64,000 nt of DNA from JAGLOK01 sp963675575. GTDB lineage: Bacteria > Bacillota > Clostridia > Christensenellales > UMGS416. The notes under the pieces are model-generated. The model searched no databases. It was given only the letters and a program-made list of their open reading frames with translations, and was not told where the DNA came from. Positions within the stretch are counted from its first letter, which is position 1. The number at the start of each line of letters is the position of its first letter. A program made the translations under genes and the position numbers. Location: contig OY776378.1 of the NCBI GenBank assembly GCA_963675575.1, forward strand, positions 248,001-312,000, written 5' to 3'. This document shows positions 1-9,544 of this stretch, piece after piece.

Positions 1-17
1 TTATTATAGGTGATTTC

Positions 18-47
18 CACCTACGCAAGAATTAGAGCCATGTGCGA
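18..47 (+). promoter_or_regulatory. LytTR-type operator, site 1 (upstream of lipoprotein GH3 no. 1)
   Basis: Two imperfect 9-bp direct repeats, CACCTACGC (18-26) and CATGTGCGA (39-47), start 21 bp apart with a 12-bp spacer. The same arrangement occurs at 5190, 9316 and 14772, always upstream of a glycoside hydrolase gene or operon. Paired 9-bp direct repeats with 12-13 bp between them are the known binding pattern of LytTR response regulators such as AgrA, and two LytTR regulators are encoded nearby. AT-rich -10-like hexamers (TATAAT at 61-66 and 69-74) follow. That the local regulators bind here is inference. Confidence 0.7.
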
Positions 48-273
48 TATATCAAGTATATATAATTTTATAATGGGTAAAATTAAAAAACAAATCAATA
101 TAAGGTGTTTTAAGGTAGAGCGACTAACAAATCTAAAAAAGTGAAATGTGAATCCGAATTAAACTTACAGAATATATTGCGAGTTTAATAGCCATATGAA
201 TAAGTAAGAAGGAGGTATATTACGTTTTAGTTTTTTTACATATGGCAAAATATCAAAAAGAAGGAGATTAACT

Positions 274-2736
274 ATGAATAAATCAAAAAAACTTTTAGCA
301 ATCATTTTTGCAACTTTGCTATTGGTTGGAGCATTTGCGGGGTGCGCAAAGAATGACGAAGAGAACTCAACCGTAGCAACAGAAAAGCCAACACAAGCTA
401 AACCAATTGAGGCAGAAGAGCCGGGAACTGGTGAAGTTAAGTGGTCAGAAGAAGAGACTGATGATGGATGGATAAAAGTCACAAATGAAGGCGGAACAAC
501 ATTAGGCTATTCAAAAGATTCAGGAGTGCAAATTATCCAAGTCGAAGGTTATGCTTTTAAGGACTTAAATCAGAATGGCATGCTTGATCCATATGAAAAC
601 TGGAAATTAGACGCCGACACAAGAGCCGCAGATTTGGCTGTACTTATGGGAGATTCCGATGAGGCTAAAATGTTCATGTTCCTTTCATTGAACAGCATGA
701 GTACTGCTACCGAAATCGGCGAAAATATGACCGCCGATCTTGATAACGGAATCAGAACTTTCTCTTTGCGAGCAGGAAGTATAGAAGATGCTGTGACCGC
801 AGTGAATATATCACAGGAATATGCGGAAGGTCTGCCTTTCGGTATACCTATTGACTACCGCGGTGACACAGGAAACAGCCTAACATCAATATGGCCAAAC
901 AATCTAGGGTTTGCAGCAACTTTTGACCCAGAAGTAATTGCAGAATATGGGAGATTATATTCTGCCGAGGAGCGCGATCTTGGTATCTCAACTGTGCATT
1001 ATGTGCAGATGGATTTAGGAACAGAACCAAGATGGAAACGCTTTACTGGTACTTTTGGTGAAGATCCTGCATTGAGTCGTGACATGGCAGTTGCTTGTAC
1101 TGATTCTTTACAATCTTCATATGCAGAAGATGGCACCGATTTAGGTTGGGGATGGGATAGCATAAACGCTTTGTCAAAGCACTTTCCCGGTGATGGGGCT
1201 GCCGAGGGCGGGCGTGAATCCCATGCTTTTACTGGTAAATACAACGTATTTCCAGGTGGTCAATTCACAACCATGCTAATACCTTTTGAAGCTTGTTTAA
1301 CTGCTTTACCTGGTAAAACTGAGGTTTCTGCCGGGGTTATGACAGACTTCTCCATTCATATTGACGCAGATGGTACTCCGATAGGCGGAGAAGCTGTAGG
1401 TACTGCTTATAGTGAATATAAAACGAAATATCTTCTGAGAGAACAATTTGGTTGGGATGGATTAATCTGCACCGACTGGAGCATAATTCAGATGATGAAT
1501 TGGGGCATGGAAGACGAAGAAATAACACTTCCCGAGCGCATTTTAAAAGCTCTCGAAGCCGATAATGACAGAATAGAAAATTACAATGTTAAAGAAGACA
1601 TATTGGCAGGCTTTGCATTATACGAAGAAAAATATGGCAAGGAAGCTACTGTAGAACGTATAAATGAATCAGTAAAAAGATTAGCTAAAACTTTCCTGCA
1701 GATAGGAATGGTTGATAACCCATATCTTAGCCTGAGCGAATCTAAGGCAAATGTAGCAAGCGCTGACAAAGTTGAAGCAGGCTTCCAGGCACAACTTAAA
1801 TCTATTGTAATGCTTAAAAACAGCGGTAATATAATTAAAGCAGCAAGTGACTCAGAAAAGCCCACTGTTTATATTCCTATGAAGTTTACAGCAATGAGCG
1901 CCGGAAGATCAGGAGTAACTCCTGCGTCTTGGGGTCTTCCAATTAATGCTGAATTAGCAAGTGAATACTACAATGTAGTTACAGATACCATAGGAGAACC
2001 CTCGGGAGAGGCAGATGAAGATGGTAAGGCTACATTAACAGAGGATGACATCATCCGTGCGTCAGCAGAAGAAGTTGCAGATTGCGACTTTGCGCTTGTT
2101 ATAATCAGCAGTCCAAACAACCTTCCGCCTACAATCCCGGGTATAATGTTCACAACACCAGGTTATGACGGTGAAACAGAAGAATACATACCTCTTTCAC
2201 TTCAATATGGTCCATATACTGCTGATTCTGAATATGTACGCCAAGAATCAATAGGCGGAGACCCGATTGTAACTGAAGATGATAGTTATTATGGCCAAGA
2301 AGCAGTTAAAGGAAAAGAGAACCGCTCATATTATGGTAATACTGCCAAGATAACTAATGCTGGTGACCTTGATACTGTTTTAATGGCAGCTGACATGGTT
2401 GAAAATGTTATAGTTGTTATAAATGCTGGCACTCCGTTGGTAGTAAATGAATTCGAAAGTCAGGTAGATGCGATTGTTATGCACTTTGGAGTAACGGATA
2501 AAGCAGTTCTGGAAATTGTATCCGGAAATGTTGAGCCATCCGCTTTGTTGCCCATGCAGATGCCTGCAAATATGGAAACTGTTGAAGCACAATTAGAGGA
2601 TGTACCATTTGACATGGAATGTCATGTGGACAGTGAAGGCAATACTTACGACTTCACATTTGGACTGAACTGGGCTGGCGTTATTAAAGACGACCGTACT
2701 GCCAAATATGATGTTCCTGTATTAGTAGGTGAATAG
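274..2736 (+). CDS. GH3 family glycoside hydrolase lipoprotein (no. 1)
   Basis: An 820-residue secreted lipoprotein. A hydrophobic N-terminus leads to a lipobox-like GAFAGC at about residues 19-24, followed by an acidic, Thr/Glu/Pro-rich linker. The GH3 barrel follows: SKHFPGDGA at about 301-309 is the conserved Lys-His motif, and the Asp in ICTDW at about 401 is the expected nucleophile. A GH3 C-terminal sandwich domain ends in FGLNWAG, resembling the FGLSYT seen in other GH3 enzymes. The ATG has AAGGAG 8 bases upstream. It is a close paralogue of the protein at 14922-17510. GH3 enzymes remove terminal beta-linked sugars (glucosides, xylosides and others); the substrate cannot be told here. 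The LytTR-type operator at 18-47 suggests control by the adjacent two-component system. Confidence 0.88.
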   Translation: MNKSKKLLAIIFATLLLVGAFAGCAKNDEENSTVATEKPTQAKPIEAEEPGTGEVKWSEEETDDGWIKVTNEGGTTLGYSKDSGVQIIQVEGYAFKDLNQNGMLDPYENWKLDADTRAADLAVLMGDSDEAKMFMFLSLNSMSTATEIGENMTADLDNGIRTFSLRAGSIEDAVTAVNISQEYAEGLPFGIPIDYRGDTGNSLTSIWPNNLGFAATFDPEVIAEYGRLYSAEERDLGISTVHYVQMDLGTEPRWKRFTGTFGEDPALSRDMAVACTDSLQSSYAEDGTDLGWGWDSINALSKHFPGDGAAEGGRESHAFTGKYNVFPGGQFTTMLIPFEACLTALPGKTEVSAGVMTDFSIHIDADGTPIGGEAVGTAYSEYKTKYLLREQFGWDGLICTDWSIIQMMNWGMEDEEITLPERILKALEADNDRIENYNVKEDILAGFALYEEKYGKEATVERINESVKRLAKTFLQIGMVDNPYLSLSESKANVASADKVEAGFQAQLKSIVMLKNSGNIIKAASDSEKPTVYIPMKFTAMSAGRSGVTPASWGLPINAELASEYYNVVTDTIGEPSGEADEDGKATLTEDDIIRASAEEVADCDFALVIISSPNNLPPTIPGIMFTTPGYDGETEEYIPLSLQYGPYTADSEYVRQESIGGDPIVTEDDSYYGQEAVKGKENRSYYGNTAKITNAGDLDTVLMAADMVENVIVVINAGTPLVVNEFESQVDAIVMHFGVTDKAVLEIVSGNVEPSALLPMQMPANMETVEAQLEDVPFDMECHVDSEGNTYDFTFGLNWAGVIKDDRTAKYDVPVLVGE

Positions 2737-3129
2737 TAATAATTAGAATAATTTATAGTAAGTTGCTTTTTTAAAGAAAGCATCTTATAAGAACAGCATG
2801 ATTAAAAGGGCGTATAGCTATAAAACTTTATTTATAAAGAATATGCATTGCGCCCTTCTTTCTTTGGATTTTGTTTTATTAAAGCATGATATAATACAAT
2901 TATCAAAGCTATTATTAAGTATAATAAAAATCAGGGAATATTAATATTAGCGATTTATTGCGAACTGTTAAAGTAAGGAGTAAACTTAATATCGCAAGGA
3001 AAATCAAAGAAACTTTTTCGATAATTTTAAAAGAAAACTTATTTAAATATTCATTAGTAAGATTTATCTGTGAAAATATTGAACAATAAACATACTACAA
3101 ATGAAGACAAACAAATGGGATAAAGTTAT
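2737..3129 (+). other. Intergenic region between lipoprotein GH3 no. 1 and the first LytTR pair
   Basis: 393 bases without a convincing gene. It contains a small hairpin at about 2761-2786 (GCTTT/AAAGC), a stronger hairpin at 2806-2857 listed separately, and a TATAAT at 2890-2895 that may be the -10 of the regulator promoter, though no good -35 is visible. An AAGGAG at about 2974 has no ATG, GTG or TTG start at a workable distance. Confidence 0.6.
2804..2868 (+). terminator. Probable terminator after lipoprotein GH3 no. 1
   Basis: AAGGGCG (2806-2812) pairs with CGCCCTT (2851-2857), followed by a pyrimidine-rich CTTCTTT tail. The loop contains a second AT-rich hairpin (CTTTAT/ATAAAG). The long loop makes the call moderate. 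Confidence 0.5.
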
Positions 3130-3843
3130 ATGATAAGCATTGCAATAGTTGAAGATGAAGAAAGTTGTGCTAATACCATAAAAAGACATATTGAAAATTA
3201 TAGCCAGAAATCGGGGCAGACTTTCAAGGTGTTTTGGTTTAGTGATGGGTTGAAATTTTTAATCGATTACAAAGCGAATTATGATATTATTTTTATGGAT
3301 ATTGTTATGCCCAATCTAGATGGAATTAAAACATCAAAAAAATTGAGAGAGATTGATCAAAGCGTAGCTTTAATTTTTATTACTAACATGATGCAATATG
3401 CAGTCAAAGGATATGAAGTAAATGCGTTGGATTTTATGGTAAAGCCAGTTAAATACTATGATTTCGAAATGAAATTAATAAAAGCGATTAATTACATAGA
3501 TAAAAACTATGATGATAAAATTACTATCACCATGGTTGATGCTAAAATAAAAATCAGAATATCAGATATTTATTATATAGAAGTATTTAATCATAAACTG
3601 ATTTATCATACTGAAAATGGCAAATTTGAAACATATGGTCAATTAAAGAAAGTAGAAGGATTACTGGCTGGGAAGAATTTCTATAGAAGCAACGATTGTT
3701 ATTTAACAAATTTGAGGCATGTGAATGAAGTATATAGTGATCATATAGTTGTTGGAAAGGAAAATATTCAAATAAGCAGAAGGAAGAAAAAAGAATTTAT
3801 GGAGCAATTAACTGAGTATTTAAGTGGAGGAATCGTATGTTAA
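3130..3843 (+). CDS. LytTR-family response regulator (AgrA/ComE-like), pair 1
   Basis: A 237-residue transcription regulator. The N-terminal receiver domain (about 1-120) has the acidic pocket IVEDEE at 7-12, phospho-acceptor Asp57 in FMDIVMP, and Lys in the VKPVKY segment. The C-terminal half is a LytTR DNA-binding domain, with the typical YYIEV...LIYHTE strand region and a YRSNDCYLTNLRHV segment. Its last 7 bases overlap the start of the partner kinase, so the two are translationally coupled. Its closest relative in the window is the regulator at 12705-13412. It probably acts on the four paired-repeat operators at 18, 5190, 9316 and 14772 (inference). AgrA-type systems usually sense peptides, but no AgrB/AgrD genes are visible here. 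Confidence 0.9.
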   Translation: MISIAIVEDEESCANTIKRHIENYSQKSGQTFKVFWFSDGLKFLIDYKANYDIIFMDIVMPNLDGIKTSKKLREIDQSVALIFITNMMQYAVKGYEVNALDFMVKPVKYYDFEMKLIKAINYIDKNYDDKITITMVDAKIKIRISDIYYIEVFNHKLIYHTENGKFETYGQLKKVEGLLAGKNFYRSNDCYLTNLRHVNEVYSDHIVVGKENIQISRRKKKEFMEQLTEYLSGGIVC

Positions 3844-5132
3844 TAGTAGATATATTGATAGATATTTTTAGAAACTTTCACATACAGTTATTAATAGCAG
3901 AATTAATGTTTTGTATCATGATTAAGCCAAGAATCAAAGTGTATTTTATTATATTGTTAATAGGTGTTTATTGCATAATTCCATATGTAATACCAGGTGG
4001 TTATTTTTGGAGTGGCTTTACAATTGGTAGTTGGTTTACTTTTGGTTTTATTTTTATGCTGATATTATCGATTGGGATAATATGGGTATCGTTTAAAATT
4101 ACTTCTTTCAAAGAATTGCTTTTTTATGGGATTGCTGCAATGGTAGTTCAGCATATAGTTTATTCAATTGCGCGAGCAATAAGCCTAATTTTTGATATAA
4201 ATTCAAGGTTTAATAATAATCTAGTTATTGTTGCTGTATTTTTTGTTGCATATAGCCTTTTTTACATTATATTTGTTCGACGTTTATTGAAAGAAAATAT
4301 TGCCGGAATGAGAAGTAGTTATTTGATTGTTTTTGCTCTTTTATCGATATTTTTCATACATATTATAAGTGTTTGGACCACTAGAGAAGAGATTGTCACT
4401 ATCGGCTCGTTTCTGTTTGATACTTTCTCTTGTATTTTAATATTGGCATTTCATTTTGGAATGTTCGAAAGAAGCAAGCTAGAAAGACAGAATGAGACAA
4501 TGCACCATATATTAGAACTCGAAAAGCATAAACATGAAATGTCTGCTGAGAGTATCGAGTTAATCAATCTAAAATATCACGATATTAAATACCAAATTGA
4601 TGCCTTGAAAAATTTAAACAACGCTCACGAGCAGGAAAAAAATATTGAAGAATTGGAAAAAACGATAAAAATTTATGATATGACTACAAAAACGGGCAAT
4701 GAGACCTTGGACATAGTATTATCTGAAAAAAGTTTGATTTTTGAAAAAAACAACATAAACTTCGCTTGCATTGCCGATGGAAGCAAGTTGAATTTCATAG
4801 CGCCCTCTGATATCTATTCATTGTTTGGGAACGCTTTGGATAATGCGATTGAAAGTGTAAGGAAAATTGATAATGAAGATAAAAGAGTAATAAGCCTAAA
4901 TATCGCATCAAAAGGGAACTGCGTAGTAGTAAATATTTCAAATTATTATTCACATGAATTAATATTTGAAGATGGTTTCCCAAAAACCACAAAAACAAAA
5001 AGCGATTTTCATGGATTTGGTATAAAAAGCATAAAATATATAACAGAGAAATATGGCGGAACAATGATAATTTCTCCTCAAAATGATATCTTCAAACTGA
5101 ATATTTTGATACCGATTAGAGATAATACTTAA
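3837..5132 (+). CDS. AgrC-like GHKL-domain sensor histidine kinase, pair 1
   Basis: A 431-residue membrane sensor kinase. Roughly the first 210 residues form about six hydrophobic segments (including 13-30, 33-52, 68-86, 97-115, 129-147, 162-180 and 188-208), with almost no extracellular domain, as in AgrC. A coiled linker leads to the phospho-acceptor motif KYHDIKYQ (His248), an N-box LFGNALDNAIES and a G-box HGFGIKSIKYI, giving a GHKL ATPase domain. The ATG at 3837 lies inside the regulator's end, with GTGGAGG just upstream. The signal is unknown. The paralogue at 13412-14713 has the same length and the same His248. Transcription probably ends before the operator at 5190. Confidence 0.9.
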   Translation: MLIVDILIDIFRNFHIQLLIAELMFCIMIKPRIKVYFIILLIGVYCIIPYVIPGGYFWSGFTIGSWFTFGFIFMLILSIGIIWVSFKITSFKELLFYGIAAMVVQHIVYSIARAISLIFDINSRFNNNLVIVAVFFVAYSLFYIIFVRRLLKENIAGMRSSYLIVFALLSIFFIHIISVWTTREEIVTIGSFLFDTFSCILILAFHFGMFERSKLERQNETMHHILELEKHKHEMSAESIELINLKYHDIKYQIDALKNLNNAHEQEKNIEELEKTIKIYDMTTKTGNETLDIVLSEKSLIFEKNNINFACIADGSKLNFIAPSDIYSLFGNALDNAIESVRKIDNEDKRVISLNIASKGNCVVVNISNYYSHELIFEDGFPKTTKTKSDFHGFGIKSIKYITEKYGGTMIISPQNDIFKLNILIPIRDNT

Positions 5133-5189
5133 GTCTAAATAAACATCACACAAACATACAACTAAATTAAATTTATTAGTTAAGATATT

Positions 5190-5219
5190 CACCTACGCTT
5201 AAATAATAACCACATACGA
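5190..5219 (+). promoter_or_regulatory. LytTR-type operator, site 2 (upstream of anchored GH3 no. 1)
   Basis: CACCTACGC (5190-5198) and CACATACGA (5211-5219) start 21 bp apart. Downstream lie a weak -35-like ATTACA at 5232 and TATAAT at 5256-5261, placing the repeats just upstream of the promoter as for an activator. The first repeat is identical to that of site 1. Confidence 0.75.
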
Positions 5220-5332
5220 ATATATTAAAGTATTACATGGATAATGTTATATTCTTATAATACCAAAAATATAATTTTTAGTATTTCACATATAAATTAA
5301 TTATATACTTCAGGAAGGAGCAGTATCAAGAC

Positions 5333-8300
5333 ATGAAAAAAAATAGAATTTGGACTGGATTGACTTCATTATTCGTATTTCTTTTAATTATTTCAATAAT
5401 AGGAACTACGACGGCTTTAAACTATGAAGGAACAATAAACAGTATACTTGGGATTTCTACAAGTAAACTTATAAGCGAAGGAACCGAGGAAGAAATTATC
5501 GCCTACGAAAGTTCTTATGGTGAACTTAACGGTGATAATTTGAAAAAATTATTAGAGGACGCTTATGAGCAAAGCATATCAGAAGCAGAGGAAGGAAATG
5601 TGCTGCTGAAAAATGACAATGAAGCTTTGCCTTTAGCTTCAAGTGAACTAAATGTTACTTTATTCGGACACGCAGTTGTGCAGCCGTTGTATAGGAATCA
5701 TTCAGCAGGCTCATCTTCCTATGAAGGCGAAGAAGGCGTGGACCTCTATGAGGCATTGAAAGATGCGGGTGTCAATATAAATGAAACCCTATATACTGCA
5801 TATATGAATAGCGAAACCTTAAGGGGAGCTGGCGGATTTAATTTAGGAACAGGAGAAGCTCTGCCATGGTCATTGGGCGAAGAAGATATTTCTTTTTATA
5901 CAGATGAAGTAAAAGCATCTTGGGAAAACGACAACAATGATGTAGCTATAGTAATGCTAGCCAGAGAGGGTGGCGAGGGTACGGAGCTTTACATGGAGGA
6001 CCCGGCTGAAGGGATAAGCCAACTTGCGTTGCATCAAGAGGAAAAAGATTTACTCCGTATGATTGACGAATCTGGAAAGTTCAACAAAACTATTGTCTTG
6101 CTTAACAGTGGCAACGCAATGGAAGTGGACTGGCTGGATGAGTATAACGTGGATGCATGTATTTGGATAGGATGCCCAGGGCAAAAAGGATTCGTAGGAC
6201 TGGTAAATATTTTATTAGGCGAAGCAAATCCATCTGGAAAGTTAACAGACACATATTCAGTAAACTCACTTTCCGCTCCTGCATGTGTTAACAATAGCTA
6301 CAACAATCAAACTTGGACAAATTTGGATGAAGTATTAAAAAAATCCACAGACAAAGATGGCGAAGCTTCATTTTATGCTGTGCAAGCAGAGGGTATATAT
6401 ATAGGCTATAAATACTATGAAACAAGATATGAAGACAGTATTCTGGGGCGCTATAACGCTAACGGAAAAGTAGGATCATCAACAGATAGCGGATGGAACT
6501 ACGTGGATGAAGTTTCATATCCATTTGGATATGGATTATCTTATACTACTTTTGAACAGACACTGGACAAAGTGAATGTAAGCGGGGACATAGTAACTGT
6601 AGAGGTAACTGTAAAAAACACTGGTGCTACAGCTGGGAAATCAGTAGTTCAAATATATGCACAAACCCCTTATGGAGATTATGAAATAGAGAATTTGGTA
6701 GAAAAATCAGCAATACAGCTGCTGGATTTTGGCAAGACCGGATTGCTTAAACCGGGAGAGTCTGAAACCCTATCAATTGTTTGCGATAAGTATTTGCTTG
6801 CAAGCTATGATTATAAGAAAACTAAAGGCTATATAATGAGCGAGGGCGACTATTTCGTTTCCATAGGAGATAATGCGCATGATGCTCTTAACAATGTTTT
6901 GGCTGCAAAAGGCGTATCTGGACTGGTTGATATAACAGGTTCTTTAGTTTCTGGAAGTGCTGAAAAAGCATACAAGTGGACAGAAAATTTCGATGGCAGT
7001 AAATATAAGCTTTCTTCTGCGACGGGAGTTGTTGTAACAAATCAATTTGATAACTGTGATATAAACTATTGGCGAGAAGGAACAGTAAAATATCTTACAA
7101 GAAGCGACTGGGAAGGGACGTATCCTAAAGAGTCTACACAGGTGGAATGTAGCGATGAGATGATTAGTATTCTCAATGGATATGTTTATGAGAAGCCTGA
7201 GGATGCGCCATCCGCAGATGATTTTATGCAGAGTGACCAAGGTATAACACTTGCGACAATGGCGGGGGTCAATTACGATGACCCACTATGGGACATTTAT
7301 CTTAATCAGTTGACAGTCTCCACACTTGCATCTCTTTTACCTGATATGTGCGGAAATGTTGAAATACCTCATGTGGGAAAACCAGCTAACCTTGTCGGCG
7401 ATGGTCCTGACGGCTTGGGTGGCTTACAAGCTGGTTATGACATTACTGAGTATGGATTTAAGGCGGAACCGGTATGTTATACAAGCGAGAACGTACTGGC
7501 ATCTACATTTAATAAAGATTTGATTGCAAGCAGGGGTTCTTTGTTGGCAGAAGAAGCATTATTCATGGGGCTTATGGAAATCTGGGGTCCAGGCGGAAAC
7601 CTTCACAGGACACCATTTAACGGCAGGAACTTTGAGTATTATTCAGAAGATGCAAACATGAATTATTTATGTGAAATACCGGAAGTGGCTGCGATAGAAG
7701 CTAAAGGTATTATCTCAGGTATAAAACACTGCGCTTCAAACGACCAGGAAAATAACAGGATAGGCGTTGCGTGCTTCTTCACTGAACAGGCGTTCAGAGA
7801 AGGAGGATTAAGAGGCTTTGAAGGAGCAATCGCGGTAGCGGATGCTTCATCAGCTATGCAGGGGTTTAACCGCTTGGGTTTGATTGGATGCTCAGCAAGC
7901 AAAGCCCTGACCACTAGCGTTCTTCGCAATGAATGGGGGCTGCAGGGTATTATAATCACTGATGCCAGTGCAGGAGCCACTGAAGGATATCGTGCGAATT
8001 ATATTGATCAGCTTGTTGCAGGTACCGATACATGGTGCATTGATTTCTCCGATGAAAGTGCAAAAGCCGTTAAATCATGGATTAAAGCTACTGATGATGG
8101 ATACCTTCTTCAAGAATTAAGAAGAGCCGCGAAAAATATATTTTATTGTACTGCTAATAGCTCTGCTATGAACGGATACAGCTCCGGCTCTAAGGTTGTT
8201 TCAATTACACCTTGGTGGCAGCCTGTACTATATGCAGTTATTGCGGTTTTCTCACTTTTGACAGTCCTTAGCTTAATTATTCTTATTATTTCTAAAATTA

Positions 8301-8338
8301 AAGGGAAAAAACAAGGCAATAAGGAGGAGGCAAAATAA
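5333..8338 (+). CDS. Membrane-anchored GH3 glycoside hydrolase with reversed domain order (no. 1)
   Basis: A 1001-residue surface enzyme with an N-terminal membrane segment (about 9-30) and a C-terminal one (about 966-990) followed by a basic Lys-rich tail. Domains are permuted relative to most GH3 enzymes. The C-type sandwich domain comes first (LLKNDNEALPL at about 90, GPGQ-like CPGQKG near 280, YPFGYGLSYTTF near 400), then an FnIII-like domain, then the barrel (VGDGPDG near 685, GRNFEYYSEDAN near 765, KHCASNDQE near 798). The expected nucleophile is Asp877 in IIITDAS, where TDA replaces the usual SDW. Reversed GH3 order is known in some rumen Firmicutes. The conserved TPWWQP motif precedes the last membrane helix. 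It is coupled by a one-base overlap to a small membrane protein. The substrate is unknown. Confidence 0.88.
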   Translation: MKKNRIWTGLTSLFVFLLIISIIGTTTALNYEGTINSILGISTSKLISEGTEEEIIAYESSYGELNGDNLKKLLEDAYEQSISEAEEGNVLLKNDNEALPLASSELNVTLFGHAVVQPLYRNHSAGSSSYEGEEGVDLYEALKDAGVNINETLYTAYMNSETLRGAGGFNLGTGEALPWSLGEEDISFYTDEVKASWENDNNDVAIVMLAREGGEGTELYMEDPAEGISQLALHQEEKDLLRMIDESGKFNKTIVLLNSGNAMEVDWLDEYNVDACIWIGCPGQKGFVGLVNILLGEANPSGKLTDTYSVNSLSAPACVNNSYNNQTWTNLDEVLKKSTDKDGEASFYAVQAEGIYIGYKYYETRYEDSILGRYNANGKVGSSTDSGWNYVDEVSYPFGYGLSYTTFEQTLDKVNVSGDIVTVEVTVKNTGATAGKSVVQIYAQTPYGDYEIENLVEKSAIQLLDFGKTGLLKPGESETLSIVCDKYLLASYDYKKTKGYIMSEGDYFVSIGDNAHDALNNVLAAKGVSGLVDITGSLVSGSAEKAYKWTENFDGSKYKLSSATGVVVTNQFDNCDINYWREGTVKYLTRSDWEGTYPKESTQVECSDEMISILNGYVYEKPEDAPSADDFMQSDQGITLATMAGVNYDDPLWDIYLNQLTVSTLASLLPDMCGNVEIPHVGKPANLVGDGPDGLGGLQAGYDITEYGFKAEPVCYTSENVLASTFNKDLIASRGSLLAEEALFMGLMEIWGPGGNLHRTPFNGRNFEYYSEDANMNYLCEIPEVAAIEAKGIISGIKHCASNDQENNRIGVACFFTEQAFREGGLRGFEGAIAVADASSAMQGFNRLGLIGCSASKALTTSVLRNEWGLQGIIITDASAGATEGYRANYIDQLVAGTDTWCIDFSDESAKAVKSWIKATDDGYLLQELRRAAKNIFYCTANSSAMNGYSSGSKVVSITPWWQPVLYAVIAVFSLLTVLSLIILIISKIKGKKQGNKEEAK

Positions 8339-8736
8339 TGGTAAGTGTTTTTAAAAATAAAACTATAGGATTTTATATCTCAATGATATCCGGTATATCG
8401 GTTATTGTGGCTTTCATTAGCTTTATAACATGGGCCCCGCATCATGATGCTATGAGTCCAATAATAATTTCTGCATTCATTTTAGGACTTGTTTTGAATA
8501 CCGTACTTGCTTTTTATGACAATGAATTTATTATTATTGCAGTAACAGCGCTCTATAGTATCGCTTTTGTACAGCTGGTATCTGATTCTGTAGGTTCATT
8601 TGTTGACTCATTTCAAGGCATTGTAATGTTCGGAGATTCCACACAGGTTGGAAGAATTATTTTCATATGTCTCTTTATTTTCATCGGGATATTGACTTCA
8701 TTGATAGCAAGCTTCATGAAAAGAAGAAAAATTTGA
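8338..8736 (+). CDS. Small multi-spanning membrane protein paired with anchored GH3 (no. 1)
   Basis: I do not recognise this family. The 132-residue protein has about four hydrophobic segments (roughly 9-30, 41-59, 63-82, 104-126) and a basic C-terminus. Its start codon shares one base with the GH3 stop (TAATG), after a GGAGG at about 8325, so translation is coupled. The copy at 20953-21354 shares the motif GSFVD-x2-QGIVMFGD-x-TQVG between helices 3 and 4, and a diverged copy follows the third anchored GH3 at 24672. The constant pairing suggests a partner, assembly factor or substrate-passage component for the anchored enzyme (inference). Confidence 0.75.
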   Translation: MVSVFKNKTIGFYISMISGISVIVAFISFITWAPHHDAMSPIIISAFILGLVLNTVLAFYDNEFIIIAVTALYSIAFVQLVSDSVGSFVDSFQGIVMFGDSTQVGRIIFICLFIFIGILTSLIASFMKRRKI

Positions 8737-8756
8737 AATTAGAGAAGATTAAAATA

Positions 8757-8785
8757 ATGAGCCTGTAATTTAGCTACAGGCTCAT
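8757..8785 (+). terminator. Hairpin terminator after anchored GH3 unit 1
   Basis: ATGAGCCTGTA (8757-8767) pairs perfectly with TACAGGCTCAT (8775-8785) around a 7-base loop, 21 bases after the small membrane protein's stop. The downstream U-tract is poor (AAATTTAAG), so it may act as an mRNA 3' end stabiliser as well as a terminator. Confidence 0.6.
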
Positions 8786-8986
8786 AAATTTAAGTGGTCT
8801 TAATTATTTATGTGCTTATTATAATAAAAATGCAGTAAAAGGCATTTTGCGAGATAATAATATTAATAAAAAAACGTTTATTGTATTGACGCTTTTATAA
8901 ATATGTTTGGAATAAATCGAACAAAATTAATATTGTAGTAAATAAAAAATTAGAAGTTTGATATCAAACAATCGGGAGAAGAACAA

Positions 8987-9052
8987 ATGAGAGATGTAAA
9001 AAACAGTAAATTTAGAGCTAGGATGATGATACTAATTAGATACTATAAATAA
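8987..9052 (+). CDS. Candidate 21-residue basic peptide ORF
   Basis: An ATG at 8987 preceded by CGGGAG at the right distance (8 bases) opens a 21-codon frame ending in TAA. The predicted peptide is strongly basic, with a central MMILI stretch and a C-terminal RYYK. A TTGACG at 8884-8889 could be a -35 element and a small hairpin follows at about 9072. Because AgrC-like kinases commonly sense short peptides and no signal gene is otherwise visible, it is worth recording. It has no leader, Gly-Gly or AgrD-like motif and could be chance. Confidence 0.25.
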   Translation: MRDVKNSKFRARMMILIRYYK

Positions 9053-9315
9053 TATTTTAATATTAAAATTCTTGTCTTTTATTTAAATTGACAAGAGTTT
9101 AGTATTATATTTTAAAAAATTGATTTTATTTACTACCAAATGATTTTCGTTCATCGCTTTTACTTTTCGTAAAATCTGACATTCTGAGCTGACCATTTTC
9201 CGGGAAACCTTCATTTAGAAAGAAATGTTTCATTGATTTTTGTTGCGAAATGGATGCAACATGTGATCAAAGGATACAAGACGGATTATATCATCAAAAA
9301 CTTTATCAATATTTA

Positions 9316-9345
9316 CACTTACGCAAACATAATGACCATTTGCGA
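9316..9345 (+). promoter_or_regulatory. LytTR-type operator, site 3 (upstream of gtrA-like/GH2 operon)
   Basis: CACTTACGC (9316-9324) and CATTTGCGA (9337-9345) start 21 bp apart. TATAAT at 9381-9386 lies 44 bp after the start of the second repeat, close to the 45 bp at site 2. The second repeat is most like that of site 1. Confidence 0.72.
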
Positions 9346-9544
9346 AATTTATTCAGTATTTAGAATTTAAAGTGTTAGAATATAATATAAATTCATGATT
9401 CATGATTTGTTTCATTTAATAGATTTAAGCAGTTTTTCTACAAAGAGAATTTAACTAAAACAAAGCAACATATTGAGCAATGAATTGGCAATGAATTTGA
9501 TATTTATTATCGATATTGCGATGTTAGCATAAGGGGAAATGCAT

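Larger units (their letters stand above)
8737..9544 (+). other. Long intergenic region between anchored GH3 unit 1 and the gtrA-like gene
   Basis: About 800 AT-rich bases. From left to right it holds an 11-bp perfect hairpin at 8757-8785, a possible 21-codon ORF at 8987-9052 with a good ribosome binding site, a short hairpin (TCTTGTC/GACAAGA, about 9072-9098), the LytTR-type operator at 9316-9345 with TATAAT at 9381-9386, and a leader near 9510-9538 that resembles the leader at 17866-17888. No larger gene or recognisable gene remnant was seen. Confidence 0.6.

Noticed and set aside
9250..9363. 37-codon ORF in the 8.7-9.5 kb gap
   Set aside because: No ribosome binding site, and it runs across the LytTR operator and promoter region.
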